From NCBI RefSeq assembly GCF_000010165.1, contig NC_012491.1, positions 3,851,501-3,915,500 on the forward strand: a stretch of 64,000 nucleotides of DNA, given 5' to 3'. Under the pieces are notes generated by a model. That model made no database searches. It was not told the DNA's origin and worked only from the letters and a program-made list of their open reading frames with translations. The translations under genes were made by a program, and so were the position numbers. How positions within the stretch are numbered: position 1 is the first letter of the stretch; every line of letters starts with the position of its first letter. Positions 17,390-26,397 of this stretch are shown piece after piece. The stretch is from Brevibacillus brevis NBRC 100599. GTDB lineage: Bacteria; Bacillota; Bacilli; Brevibacillales; Brevibacillaceae.

Positions 17390-17435
17390 AAAAAAACAGC
17401 TTGACCCCTCGCGTGGTAGCGACAGTCAAGCTGTT
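17390..17435 (-). terminator. Terminator of the SNF2 helicase gene
   Basis: An 11-bp perfect stem (17395-17405 with 17425-17435) followed on the minus strand by seven T, starting just beyond the stop at 17438. Confidence 0.88.
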
Positions 17436-17437
17436 TG

Positions 17438-20400
17438 TTAAATCATCAGCAATTCGCGTATTTCTTGTTCGGTTAAAGAAGAGATTGCCTCTTGTCCCGG
17501 TGTAATGATTTCTTCGATCAAGTTTTTCTTTTTTTGTTGCAGCTCGTACATCTTTTCTTCGACCGTCCCCTCTGCAACAAGCCTAATCACTTGGACGACG
17601 TTCTTTTGTCCGATGCGATGGGCACGATCAGCTGCCTGTTGTTCGACGGCGGGATTCCACCACAGATCATACAGGATTACGGTGTCCGCACCCGTCACAT
17701 TCAATCCTGTTCCCCCCGCTTTCAACGACATGAGGAACAAATCACGCTCCCCCTCGTTAAACCGGTTACACAAATCTAGCCTCTCTGCCACTGGTGTTTG
17801 TCCATCCAAATAGAAAAACGGGACACCATGATAGCCCAGCTCACGTCCGATCATCCCCAACATCTCTGTGAATTGAGAAAAGAGTAAAACGCGCTTTCCA
17901 GCGTTTTTGCATTCACCGAGGATCTCGAATAGCTGTTCGAGCTTGGCTGACCCTCCGTCATACTCTTTAACGAACAGCGCTGGGTGACAACATATCTGGC
18001 GCAGTCTGGTCAAGCCTGCGAGAATTTTGATCCGATTTTTTTGAAAGCCTTTATTGTACAGATGCTTCACTGTTTCCTGTTGGAGCTGTGCCAAATAGGC
18101 AACATACAGCTTTTTCTGCTCGGGCAACAGCTTTGCGCTTTGCAGTGTTTCAATTTTTGGTGGCAATTCCTTTAAAACTTCCGACTTGAGCCTACGCAAT
18201 AAAAATGGACGCGTTCGCTTCGCAATCGTTTCTCTCGGCAAGTCGAGGAATTCCTTTCGTGCCGGAAAAAGCTCTGGGAAAACAGCATCGTAGATAGACC
18301 ACAGCTCCTCTATCCTGTTTTCCACAGGTGTTCCCGTAAGCGCAAAGCGATGCTTGGCTTTTATCCGTTTGACTGTCTGAGCGGTTTGCGTGACATAGTT
18401 TTTGAAGGTCTGTGCTTCATCCAAGATCAAGGTGTGGAAGGAATGCTCCTCGAACTGGGCATGATCACGGCGCAAGAGTGGATACGAAGTAATAAGCACA
18501 TCGATTTCTGACTGCTCGTTTACGATTTGAGTCCGCTCTTCCTTCGTGCCATCCACAATAACGCTACGGATCATTGGCGCGAACTTTTTGATTTCGTTGT
18601 GCCAATTGTATAAAAGAGAGGCAGGAGCCACAATAATCGCTGGTAGCTTTTGTTCTCGGATTTCGGGCAGAACAGAGAGGAGGAAGGTCACGCTTTGCAA
18701 TGTCTTCCCTAGACCCATATCATCTGCGAGAATTCCCCCAAAGCCGTAGTGTGCCAGTGTTTTCATCCACTGATAGCCGTACTTCTGGTAATCGCGAAGT
18801 GTCCCCTGCAAAGATTCGGGTACAGGAAAGTCCAGATTATCAGGGTTTCGCATATTCTCCAAAAACTGACGCAACGATTTTCCTAACTGAACAGACTGTC
18901 CCTGCATGGGTATATCCATCAAACGCAATCCGTAAATAGCAGGCAGTTGAAAGCCACTTCCCATTTGATCTGCGTATTGCATGCCCATCTCGTCCAAGAA
19001 ACGATTGATTTGCTCAAATTCTTTTGTTTCAAGCGGCAGAAGCGCTCCATTCGACAGCCGATGATATCTGCGCTTTTCTTCTACCGATTGGATGACGCCT
19101 CGAATCTCAGACTCGGGTATGCCATCCATATCAAAGCGAAAATCCAACCAATTTGTTCGCTCATTCACATCCACTTTGACTTTAGGGGGGATGTGGAGAG
19201 GCTGAATCCTGATTTTTACGGAGGTCGTCGCGTATACCTTTAACAGCTTTTCCAGCTTAGGAACGACATGATAAAGGAAGTCATACTCAGCCTCCTCATC
19301 ATCTAGAAAATACCCCTCTTCCGTGCGGGTAAAGGCACTTTCCTCCATCAGCTCTAAAATCTGCCGCTCCTTCTCCCCGTCACGCATCAAAATCAGCTCA
19401 CTGCCACGTTGCCCTCCCCCTTCATGGCCTTCGAGCGGATTGATGACGATATCACCGTATTGAAACTCCAGTCCCGCCAGCAGTCTGTCTCTTACTCGAT
19501 CCAGATACAGCTTGGCTTTTAACTGGAATTGCACGACCCGTTCGGAGACAGCTTTTGCAATATGCACGTTCCCCAGTTTCATCAAGGCCGGGACAATCTG
19601 CACCATGAATGGTTCGATTTTTTCAGCGGGAATGTGAATCCTCTCACTGCTATGGGATTCCAACAAGTGCTTGAGCTCCGCCAAACTGTGGCATTGTTCC
19701 TTGGGCAGTCTGTGCCATTTTCCATCTACGAGCAGCAGGCCGTAAGCTTCCAAGACAGTAATGTGCTTGAAGCCCTGCACTTCCAGTTGATATTGATCTG
19801 TTTTTGTCTGATCAAATTCGAAGTGGAGTGGCGGTCGATCATCTAGACATACGAACGTTGGATATATTTGCTCATGATCCTGAATGTGAACAGACGGAGC
19901 ACTGAGTAGCAAGGCAAAGAATCGCTCCCAGGTAAACGGCGGAACGAGAAGAATCCGTTCCCCACCCACATGCTTCTGTTCCTGATAACGATCGCTCGCT
20001 GTCTCCCGATACAGTTTCTCCGTTCGGTAAATTTGCAGGAGTTCGCGAAGGATAGCTTCGTGCTCTGGCAAAAAACGATGCAAATTCGGATCATAGGTAA
20101 ATTGGCTGGAGAATTGATACACCTGCTGCTTATCCACCCGTTCTAAAAATGCGCGAATGTCCTTTACGATGTACAACCTCTTTGGCCCTAGCTTCAGCTC
20201 TATTCCGATCATGCTTTTGCGAAAGCCATACCGAACGATTTTACATATGATTTCCAAGGCAAGCGTTGTTCGTGAATCCAGCAACACACGATGATGGCTC
20301 GTCCGAAGCGGGCGGTCCACAAACAAACCGAATAATCCCTCTGTTAGCTGGGAATCAGGCTGATCTGTCATGCCTGCTTGTTTCGTTGTCATGGAAGTGG

Positions 20401-20710
20401 AAAAGCTGTCAGGATGCTCGTCTACTAGTAGATCGCGCATGGTTAACAACGAGGCTGCGATATGTTGGCAGTACTGATCGTACGACGCCAAAGTCGGGCA
20501 GCTGCACACTGCTGCCATACCAGACTCGTCCAGTTCAATAGTGACCTGATAATTATTTTTTCCGGCGTTCACTGTCGTTCTGATCCACGCAGGTTCCGGT
20601 TGAAAATGCTCCACAAGCACGTTCCCAGAACGGTAAAAAGTCTTTCCTCTCTCATATGAAAGGCGACCACACCATTCTTTTATCATTTGATGGCTCACTT
20701 GAAAGCTCAT
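17438..20710 (-). CDS. SWIM zinc finger-containing SNF2/RapA-type DEAD/DEAH helicase
   Basis: About 1090 residues. The N-terminus holds a SWIM-type zinc finger (CSCP, then CQH, near residues 69-83). A middle region of about 500 residues without clear motifs follows, including the SNF2-associated bacterial domain. The C-terminal 450 residues are the SNF2 ATPase: DDMGLGKTLQS (Walker A), APASLLYNW, DEAQTFKN (Walker B), LTGTPVENR, LFSQFTEM, LKAGGTGLN and DLWWNPAVEQQAADRAHRIGQ. Members are dsDNA translocases thought to remodel transcription or repair complexes; a bacterial substrate is not established. The ATG at 20710 has a GAGG stretch at a workable distance and is preferred to 20728, which has no site. 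Single-gene transcript by its terminator. Confidence 0.9.
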   Translation of the reverse strand: MSFQVSHQMIKEWCGRLSYERGKTFYRSGNVLVEHFQPEPAWIRTTVNAGKNNYQVTIELDESGMAAVCSCPTLASYDQYCQHIAASLLTMRDLLVDEHPDSFSTSMTTKQAGMTDQPDSQLTEGLFGLFVDRPLRTSHHRVLLDSRTTLALEIICKIVRYGFRKSMIGIELKLGPKRLYIVKDIRAFLERVDKQQVYQFSSQFTYDPNLHRFLPEHEAILRELLQIYRTEKLYRETASDRYQEQKHVGGERILLVPPFTWERFFALLLSAPSVHIQDHEQIYPTFVCLDDRPPLHFEFDQTKTDQYQLEVQGFKHITVLEAYGLLLVDGKWHRLPKEQCHSLAELKHLLESHSSERIHIPAEKIEPFMVQIVPALMKLGNVHIAKAVSERVVQFQLKAKLYLDRVRDRLLAGLEFQYGDIVINPLEGHEGGGQRGSELILMRDGEKERQILELMEESAFTRTEEGYFLDDEEAEYDFLYHVVPKLEKLLKVYATTSVKIRIQPLHIPPKVKVDVNERTNWLDFRFDMDGIPESEIRGVIQSVEEKRRYHRLSNGALLPLETKEFEQINRFLDEMGMQYADQMGSGFQLPAIYGLRLMDIPMQGQSVQLGKSLRQFLENMRNPDNLDFPVPESLQGTLRDYQKYGYQWMKTLAHYGFGGILADDMGLGKTLQSVTFLLSVLPEIREQKLPAIIVAPASLLYNWHNEIKKFAPMIRSVIVDGTKEERTQIVNEQSEIDVLITSYPLLRRDHAQFEEHSFHTLILDEAQTFKNYVTQTAQTVKRIKAKHRFALTGTPVENRIEELWSIYDAVFPELFPARKEFLDLPRETIAKRTRPFLLRRLKSEVLKELPPKIETLQSAKLLPEQKKLYVAYLAQLQQETVKHLYNKGFQKNRIKILAGLTRLRQICCHPALFVKEYDGGSAKLEQLFEILGECKNAGKRVLLFSQFTEMLGMIGRELGYHGVPFFYLDGQTPVAERLDLCNRFNEGERDLFLMSLKAGGTGLNVTGADTVILYDLWWNPAVEQQAADRAHRIGQKNVVQVIRLVAEGTVEEKMYELQQKKKNLIEEIITPGQEAISSLTEQEIRELLMI

Positions 20711-20762
20711 TTTCTGTTCCATCCTCATTTTGAAATATGTTTAATATTACAGAATGCAACTG

Positions 20763-20793
20763 AAAAAAGATACGCATGAAAGCGTATCTTTTT
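20763..20793. terminator. Terminator of the acidic protein gene
   Basis: GATACGC (20769-20775) pairs with GCGTATC (20782-20788) and is flanked by A-runs on the left and T-runs on the right, so it may work in both directions. It ends the 20811-21038 gene on the minus strand. Confidence 0.85.
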
Positions 20794-20810
20794 CCCCTTA
20801 TAAAAATCAA

Positions 20811-21038
20811 TTAGGCGTCATCGGAATCTTCGTCGTCAGAATCTTCTTCATCGGAATCCTCTGCATCAGAATCTTCTCCGGCATTGTCTTCTTCATCTTC
20901 TTCATCGTCATCGTCATCGTCGTCATTATTGCCGAAGTATAATTTTTTCGTAGTGCCATCTTCGTATTCGATTTTTACTTCCATTTCTTCTGCACCTTCA
21001 CCAAGTGCCTCACGTAATTGCTCTAACCATTCGTTCAT
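20811..21038 (-). CDS. Hyperacidic small protein, function unknown
   Basis: 75 residues. The first about 37 form a plausible small folded part (EQLREALGEGAEEMEVKIEYEDG then KKLYFG). From residue 38 to the end nearly all residues are Asp, Glu or Ser, with a run of seven Asp and repeated EDSD units. A good CCAGGAGGTG ribosome site lies before the ATG and a strong terminator follows, so it is a real gene, not a chance open frame; the antisense Ser-rich frame is its shadow. Acidic tails of this kind occur on chaperone, histone-mimic and metal-buffering proteins, but no family is recognised here. Confidence 0.75.
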   Translation of the reverse strand: MNEWLEQLREALGEGAEEMEVKIEYEDGTTKKLYFGNNDDDDDDDEEDEEDNAGEDSDAEDSDEEDSDDEDSDDA

Positions 21039-21317
21039 GTTAACTACACCTCCTGGTTATAGATGATCTCTTGGCAGCATTTGCCAACAGCTTTACTGTC
21101 GACATTGATACTATATGAAGAGTTCCTTTTTCATGTATGGACAGTTGTCCCCGTCCTCACAGTAGACTTTTACACAGCTTGCCTTTGCAAGTAACGCATG
21201 TACTTAACAAGCTTGTTGCATACGTACCGGTTACATATTTGGAAGTAGACTGGACAAACTTTTGATGGAATCGACTTCAATACATCACGACTTTACAACA
21301 GAAGGGAGAGCTTATTC
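21039..21317. other. 279-bp intergenic region between divergent acidic-protein and deacetylase genes
   Basis: No gene seen. It contains a perfect 12-bp palindrome AACAAGCTTGTT (21206-21217). I could not recognise a convincing sigma-A, sigma-E or sigma-G promoter. Confidence 0.5.
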
Positions 21318-22103
21318 TTGAGCAGACGATGGATCAAAAGCTTGTTGGTCGGGATTAGCTTGTTGCTTACAAGTGCCTTGCCAGTTGACTCGATTATGGC
21401 CTCACCAGATCACCCGTACCATTTTGGATTTAAAAAGAGCAAGAATGGTCAGTTACCCTCTATCAACGAGGAGGGCTTTAAAAGTATTGTGGATCGTCAC
21501 GGTGCGGTTTTTTTAGGGGATACCACGAAAAAAGAGCTTTATTTGACTTTTGATAACGGTTATGAGAATGGCTTTACACCAAAGATTTTAGATACTCTTC
21601 TCGCCAAAAAAGTTCCTGCCATTTTCTTTGTGACAGGGCACTTTGTGAAGGAACAGCCCGAGTTGTTAAAGCGAATGGCAAAAGAAGGACATCTGATTGG
21701 TAATCATTCCTGGAGCCACCCCGATATGACAACCGTACCGAATCAGAAAATCAAAGACGAACTAACGAAAGTAAGTGATGCCGTCCAGCAAGTGATCGGG
21801 CAAGCGAACATGCGTTACTTGCGACCTCCCAGAGGAATTTTCAGCGATCGCACACTTGCTGTAACCAAAGATTTGGGCTATACCAATGTTTTTTGGTCGG
21901 TTGCCTATAGGGATTGGGATACCAAAGTCCAACGTGGGGCAAAATACGCTTATGATAATGTGATGGCCCAATTGCATCCCGGCGCTGTTATTCTGCTCCA
22001 TTCTGTCTCCAAAGACAATGCAGAGGCTCTCGGGACGATAATCGATGAAGCACGCAAGCAAGGCTATGAATTCAAGAGCTTGGATCAGCTTCCGAAAAAG
22101 TAG
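21318..22103 (+). CDS. Polysaccharide deacetylase, PdaA-like (delta-lactam biosynthetic)
   Basis: 261 residues, carbohydrate esterase family 4. TTG start at 21318 with AGGGAGAG upstream. A signal peptide covers about the first 28 residues. The NodB motifs are LTFDNGYENGFT (motif 1; Asp-Asn where many members have Asp-Asp), HSWSHPDMT (motif 2, zinc His), RPPRGIFS (motif 3), and LHSVSKDNAEAL at the end. PdaA in B. subtilis also has Asn in place of the second Asp of motif 1 and makes muramic-delta-lactam in the spore cortex, needed for germination. The match of layout and motif supports the same role; paralogs exist in most Bacillales, so the exact one is not certain. Confidence 0.85.
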   Translation: MSRRWIKSLLVGISLLLTSALPVDSIMASPDHPYHFGFKKSKNGQLPSINEEGFKSIVDRHGAVFLGDTTKKELYLTFDNGYENGFTPKILDTLLAKKVPAIFFVTGHFVKEQPELLKRMAKEGHLIGNHSWSHPDMTTVPNQKIKDELTKVSDAVQQVIGQANMRYLRPPRGIFSDRTLAVTKDLGYTNVFWSVAYRDWDTKVQRGAKYAYDNVMAQLHPGAVILLHSVSKDNAEALGTIIDEARKQGYEFKSLDQLPKK

Positions 22104-22125
22104 GGCAAGCCTCCCTTTTGCAAGC

Positions 22126-22168
22126 AAAAACTCCCGCTGCTTCGCATGTGCAAAGCGCGGGAGTTTTT
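22126..22168. terminator. Bidirectional terminator between pdaA-like gene and aspA
   Basis: AAAAACTCCCGC (22126-22137) pairs with GCGGGAGTTTTT (22157-22168); A- and T-runs on both sides serve both convergent genes. Confidence 0.88.
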
Positions 22169-22172
22169 GGGT

Positions 22173-23597
22173 TTAGTCGCGATCCAGCAAGGATGCTCCA
22201 GCAATACCTGGATGCGTCATTTCAAATGGATCGAGAATCAGATCCAGTTCTTCTTCTGTCAGTACATTGTGTTGCAAGCACAGCTCACGTACAGACTTTC
22301 CTGTCAAAATAGCTTCGCGGGCAATGCGTGCAGCAGTCTCATAACCAAGATGAGGATTTACCGCTGTGATGACGCCTACGCTTTTTTCCACGTATTCTTT
22401 CATGCGCTCGCGGTTTGCCTCGATTCCTTCCAAGCAGTGACGCGTAAAGACATCGAATGCATTGTCCATAATGCTGATCGATTGCAGCAAGTTGAAGACA
22501 AGCACAGGCTCCATCACGTTCAGTTCTAGCTGACCTGCTTCAGATGCCAAACAAATCGTATGGTCATTTCCGATGACCTGAAACGCTACTTGGTTGATGA
22601 GTTCTGCCATGACCGGATTGACTTTTCCTGGCATGATCGAGGAGCCTGGCTGACGTGCTGGCAAGGAGATTTCCCCCAGTCCAGCTCGAGGTCCGGATGC
22701 CATCAAACGCAAGTCATTCGCGATTTTAGACATATTCATCATGCAAACTTTCAGTGCTGCTGATACTTCTGTATACGCATCCGTGTTTTGTGTAGCATCC
22801 ACGAGATGCTCTGCACCTGTCAGTGGGAAGCCTGTGATATCGGCAAGATGCTTGACTACTGTTGTAATGTAACGAGGGTCAGCATTCAAACCCGTTCCTA
22901 CCGCAGTCGCTCCCATATTTACTTCGTATAAATGCTGACGAGATTGCTTAATACGCTTGATGTCGCGTTCAAGCACTCGACGGTATGCTTCAAATTCTTG
23001 GCCCAAGCGAATCGGAACCGCATCCTGCAAATGCGTTCTGCCCATTTTAATGACATCATCGAATTCTTTTGCTTTTTGGCCAAATGCATCATGCATCTTA
23101 TCCATCGTTACGAGCAACTTTTCCAACAGGGTGAGTGTTGCAATATGAATCGCTGTTGGGAACGCATCGTTGGTAGACTGAGACATGTTGACATGTGTAT
23201 TTGGGCTTAAGTGGAAATAATCTCCTTTTTTCTCACCAAGCATCTCAAGACCACGGTTCGCGATCACTTCGTTGGCATTCATATTAATCGAAGTACCTGC
23301 TCCACCCTGGATCGGATCGACGATAAATTGATCATGCCATTTTCCTTGCATGATTTCTTCCGCCGCAGCAACAATCGCATTTCCTAACCGCGGATTCAAT
23401 CTGGAAACTTCCATATTTGCCATTGCAGCTGCTTTTTTTACCATTGCCATTGCATTGATGAGGGAAAAATGAAGACGGTACCCGGTGATTGGGAAGTTTT
23501 CCGTTGCTCGCATCGTTTGCACGCCATAATAAGCATCTACTGGAATTTGCTTCTCGCCAAGAAAGTCTTTTTCCACTCGAAACGTCTGTTGTTCCAT
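22173..23597 (-). CDS. aspA: Aspartate ammonia-lyase
   Basis: 474-residue homotetrameric lyase converting L-aspartate to fumarate and ammonia. The fumarase/aspartase signature is GSSIMPGKVNPV (about residue 315-326), and the N-terminal substrate-binding THVNMSQSTNDAFPT and GMGRTHLQDAVP-type segments are present. Fumarase C is the closest relative; the start EKDFLGEKQIPVDAYYGVQT and the THVNMSQSTND string fit aspartase better. The gene stands alone between two terminators; no ansA asparaginase gene accompanies it here, unlike the B. subtilis ansAB operon. Confidence 0.9.
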   Translation of the reverse strand: MEQQTFRVEKDFLGEKQIPVDAYYGVQTMRATENFPITGYRLHFSLINAMAMVKKAAAMANMEVSRLNPRLGNAIVAAAEEIMQGKWHDQFIVDPIQGGAGTSINMNANEVIANRGLEMLGEKKGDYFHLSPNTHVNMSQSTNDAFPTAIHIATLTLLEKLLVTMDKMHDAFGQKAKEFDDVIKMGRTHLQDAVPIRLGQEFEAYRRVLERDIKRIKQSRQHLYEVNMGATAVGTGLNADPRYITTVVKHLADITGFPLTGAEHLVDATQNTDAYTEVSAALKVCMMNMSKIANDLRLMASGPRAGLGEISLPARQPGSSIMPGKVNPVMAELINQVAFQVIGNDHTICLASEAGQLELNVMEPVLVFNLLQSISIMDNAFDVFTRHCLEGIEANRERMKEYVEKSVGVITAVNPHLGYETAARIAREAILTGKSVRELCLQHNVLTEEELDLILDPFEMTHPGIAGASLLDRD

Positions 23598-23756
23598 TGT
23601 TATCAGACCAGCCTTCTAGGAATAATGGTTGCTACTTCCCCTCCATTCTACCACAGTTTCATGCAGGAAGACTCATCCACCTGAAACTCTATTATTCGTT
23701 TTTACGTCTTACTATTTGTAGGTACCATTTCATACCAGACAGAATCGAGGGATACC

Positions 23757-24263
23757 ATGAAAAAAATGCTTTTGCTGCTGTTGACGATCGGCTTGCTGCA
23801 AGGATGCTCGAGTGGCACAGATAGCCCTTCCACTCCAACAGAACAACAGAAGCCACCTGTTGCAACGAAGCCCGAGACACCTACTTCTGAGCCACCCGCA
23901 ACCACCCAACCTACAACGCCTGAAAAGCCACCAACGAATCAAACAGGTCAACAGGAGACTGTCTATGGCAATGATATTTTCCGCAATGTCACTGTGAAGA
24001 AAACCGCCCAAGACACGTATGAAATCAAAGGACAGGCGAGCGTGTTCGAAGCTGTACTCAATTATGTCGTAGAAGATGGACACAACGAGCTGACGCAAGG
24101 TTCCGTGCAGGCTTCTACTGCTGCTCCTGACTGGGGAGATTTTACCCATACACTGAAAGTGAAAAAAGCGGAACCGAACAGCACACTGACACTCATCTTG
24201 TTTGAAACAAGCATGAAAGACGGCAGCCGAAGAATGGAACTGATCATTCCTCTCCCGGAATAA
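23757..24263 (+). CDS. Lipoprotein with Gmad2 (spore germination Ig-like) domain
   Basis: 168 residues. Signal with lipobox LLQGC (Cys near residue 17), then a Thr/Pro/Glu-rich linker of about 45 residues, then the Gmad2 immunoglobulin-like domain: DIFRNVTVKK, YEIKGQASVFEAVLNYVVEDG, and the ending LILFETSMKDGSR. Gmad2 is found on Bacillales germination-linked and lytic proteins (family knowledge), where it probably mediates binding at the spore envelope. No catalytic domain. The GAGGGAT site before the ATG is at 23748. Single gene. Confidence 0.8.
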   Translation: MKKMLLLLLTIGLLQGCSSGTDSPSTPTEQQKPPVATKPETPTSEPPATTQPTTPEKPPTNQTGQQETVYGNDIFRNVTVKKTAQDTYEIKGQASVFEAVLNYVVEDGHNELTQGSVQASTAAPDWGDFTHTLKVKKAEPNSTLTLILFETSMKDGSRRMELIIPLPE

Positions 24264-24276
24264 GGCCTGCAAAAAA

Positions 24277-24313
24277 ATCAGACCCTCTCTATGAAAAGAG
24301 AGGGTCTGATTGA
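24277..24313. terminator. Hairpin terminator shared by the Gmad2 and zinc-ribbon genes
   Basis: A 14-bp perfect stem (24277-24290 with 24297-24310). The seven-A run on its left becomes a seven-T run on the minus strand, so it is strongest as the terminator of the 24372-24491 minus-strand gene. Confidence 0.85.
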
Positions 24314-24371
24314 AAGGGTCTATTATTAGATAGCAGTAGACAGTCAGTTGCCGTATGCCTTGCTGTTACTT

Positions 24372-24491
24372 TTACTCGCCTTGTTCTTCCTTGAAGCATT
24401 CCATGCAGAGTGCACCATTGTTATCGATTTCATACTCGGTCAAGCGAGCTTGACAAGACTTGCATGTTTTTTCCGTGAGCACTAAGTTCAA
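24372..24491 (-). CDS. 39-residue zinc-ribbon-like protein
   Basis: Read directly; it is too short for usual ORF lists. TTG start at 24491 with AGAGGAG 8 bases before it. The sequence has two CxxC knuckles, CKSC near residue 10 and CMEC near residue 29, spaced 15 residues apart, which is the layout of a minimal zinc ribbon, followed by an acidic FKEEQGE end. A TATAAT lies about 40 bases upstream and a strong terminator 58 bases downstream. I do not recognise a family; small cysteine-knuckle proteins of Bacillales act as regulators or partner-binding peptides, but nothing here shows which. The GTG at 24482 is a possible alternative start. Confidence 0.7.
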   Translation of the reverse strand: MNLVLTEKTCKSCQARLTEYEIDNNGALCMECFKEEQGE

Positions 24492-24625
24492 GACTATATC
24501 TCCTCTCAATGATGTAAACTAGTCTATTTATATTATAACCAATGATTTATATCAGAAAAACTTCTATCTGTTAAAATTTCGTGAATTTTCAAATATAAAA
24601 AATAATAAACAAAGAGGAGCCCATC

Positions 24626-25372
24626 ATGACCTCACCCTATTTTTCACTTTTCCTGACAGGAGAGCCGTTTCGGCTGTTTTCCTCTTCTCACGTTATTACC
24701 TTGATTCTTGTGCTCTGTCTGGTCATGCTCACCTATTTATTTCGGCAAAAGCTCAAAGCCCCGACACATCGACTCACTACCCGTTACGTACTTGCAGGTG
24801 TCTTGCTTTTATCAGAGGTTTGTTATCAGCTTTGGCATGTTTATACCGAGAGCTGGACGGCTGCTTACACATTACCCTTGCAGCTATGTAGCGTGACTCT
24901 CCTGCTTTCTGCCGTGATGCTGATGATGCGAAGCTACCGACTGTATGAGATTACGTTTTTTGCCGGGATTGGCGGCGCGATGCAGGCATTGCTTACCCCC
25001 GAGTTGTTTTATCCATTTCCGCATTTTCGCTTTGTGCATTTTTTTGTAGCCCACGCGGGAATCGTCCTTGCTTGCTTGTACATGACATGGGTAGAAGGCT
25101 ACCGCCCGACTGTCCGTTCGATCTGGAAAACGATGGGCTTTTTAAACCTGCTTTTGCTCGTCGCACTTTTCGTCAACCAATGGACCGGTGGAAATTACTT
25201 ATTTGTCTCTCGCAAACCGGACAATCCCAGTCTGATTGACTTTTTGGGCCCGTATCCGTGGTACATCGTTTCGTTGGAAGGAGTAGCCCTCGCGTTGTTT
25301 TTCTTGTTGTACCTGCCCTTTGTCCGAAAGCAGCCGCTGGCGAAGGAAGTCAAGAGCGATTTGTCTGTCTGA
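24626..25372 (+). CDS. TIGR02206 (YwaF) family integral membrane protein
   Basis: 248 residues with seven predicted membrane helices. Family features are the N-terminal FRLFSSSHVITLILV segment, the LPLQLCSVTLLLSAVMLM helix, the HFRFVHFFVAHAGIVLACLYM helix with its His residues, and the NYLFVSRKPDNPSLIDFLGPYPWYI loop. Function is unknown; the conserved His and polar loop residues suggest a transport or binding role. AGAGGAG lies before the ATG. Its stop is one base from the convergent LysR gene stop. Confidence 0.85.
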   Translation: MTSPYFSLFLTGEPFRLFSSSHVITLILVLCLVMLTYLFRQKLKAPTHRLTTRYVLAGVLLLSEVCYQLWHVYTESWTAAYTLPLQLCSVTLLLSAVMLMMRSYRLYEITFFAGIGGAMQALLTPELFYPFPHFRFVHFFVAHAGIVLACLYMTWVEGYRPTVRSIWKTMGFLNLLLLVALFVNQWTGGNYLFVSRKPDNPSLIDFLGPYPWYIVSLEGVALALFFLLYLPFVRKQPLAKEVKSDLSV

Positions 25373-25373
25373 A

Positions 25374-26252
25374 TCACGCTTGCTGCTCGTTCACCCAATC
25401 GGTTACACACTGCAAGAAGCGTTTGGCAGCCGGTGACTGCTTGGCAAAAGAGGTTGCTGCCACCCCCAGCGAGCGGTAATGCTCCCCTTCCAGCGGGATC
25501 ATCCGAATATTGGCTGGCAAGCGAAACAAAATCATTTCCGGGAGAATGCTGATCCCAAGCCCATTTTGCACCATGGCAATAATTGCGTGATCATCCCCTA
25601 CTTCATATTTGATTCGCGGCTCAATCTGATACTGCGCCAACAAACGCTGTATATCATTGTCACAGCCCGTCTTCGGCATGATAAATGTCTCTTCGGCCAG
25701 TCGGCTCACATGCACCCGCTCCTCTTTGTAGAGCGGGTGTTCCTCTGTCACCAGCAAATACATCTGATCCTTTTTTAAAGGAATCCATTCCAAATCCTCT
25801 GTTGTTGGTAAGGAGACGAAGCCAAAATCAATCTCTCCGGTTTGAATCCAACTTTCAATTCCATCGTAATACCCTTCCATCAGCTTAATCTCGATCGCCG
25901 GATACTGGTCTTGGAACCGCTTGAGGATTCCTGGAAGCCATTGTGTGGATACACTCGTGAAGGTTCCAATTCTCACCGTTCCGACCTCCAACCCATTGAT
26001 CGCAAACACCTCTTGTTTCATCCGCTCATGACAGCGCAAGGTCTCACGCATGTACGGAAGCAGTCGCTCCCCATTACTCGTGAGGCTGATACCTGACCGT
26101 CCTCTGGTCAAAAGCGAAAACCCAAATTCCCGTTCCAGACTCGCAATCGCATGGCTGATCGCTGATTGTGTTAGACCTAGTATTTCTCCAGCTTTGGTTA
26201 AGCTCCCTGACTCAATAACGGTGATCACTACCTCAAACTTGTTTAAACTCAC
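25374..26252 (-). CDS. LysR family transcriptional regulator
   Basis: 292 residues. Helix-turn-helix at residues 17-60 (GSLTKAGEILGLTQSAISHAIASLEREFG), then the periplasmic-binding-like effector domain with VRIGTFTSVSTQWLPGIL and EGYYDGIESWIQTGEIDFGFVSLP. The effector is unknown. It is divergent from an EamA transporter gene; LysR regulators commonly control the divergent gene, and the 145-base gap holds a 17-bp palindrome (26271-26287) that fits the T-N11-A operator pattern. Confidence 0.92.
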   Translation of the reverse strand: MSLNKFEVVITVIESGSLTKAGEILGLTQSAISHAIASLEREFGFSLLTRGRSGISLTSNGERLLPYMRETLRCHERMKQEVFAINGLEVGTVRIGTFTSVSTQWLPGILKRFQDQYPAIEIKLMEGYYDGIESWIQTGEIDFGFVSLPTTEDLEWIPLKKDQMYLLVTEEHPLYKEERVHVSRLAEETFIMPKTGCDNDIQRLLAQYQIEPRIKYEVGDDHAIIAMVQNGLGISILPEMILFRLPANIRMIPLEGEHYRSLGVAATSFAKQSPAAKRFLQCVTDWVNEQQA

Positions 26253-26270
26253 CCTTCTTCGTCCCCTTTA

Positions 26271-26287
26271 CATGAATCGGATTCATG
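26271..26287. promoter_or_regulatory. 17-bp palindrome, LysR operator candidate
   Basis: CATGAATC-G-GATTCATG is a perfect inverted repeat around one G, 19 bases before the LysR start and upstream of the EamA gene. LysR boxes are interrupted dyads of about 15 bp of the T-N11-A type, so this is the best operator in the gap. Confidence 0.6.
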
Positions 26288-26397
26288 AAAATCATCACAA
26301 ACATTCATTTTTCTTATTCAAACGATACTCGTATACTGTTTATGGCGCAACACTGATTAGGACCCGCTTTTTCCCGGGCAAGGAGGCTTATTTCATC

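Noticed and set aside
20884-21066. Ser-rich plus-strand open frame
   Set aside because: Direct complement of the Asp/Glu-coding repeats of the acidic protein, which has the ribosome site and terminator.
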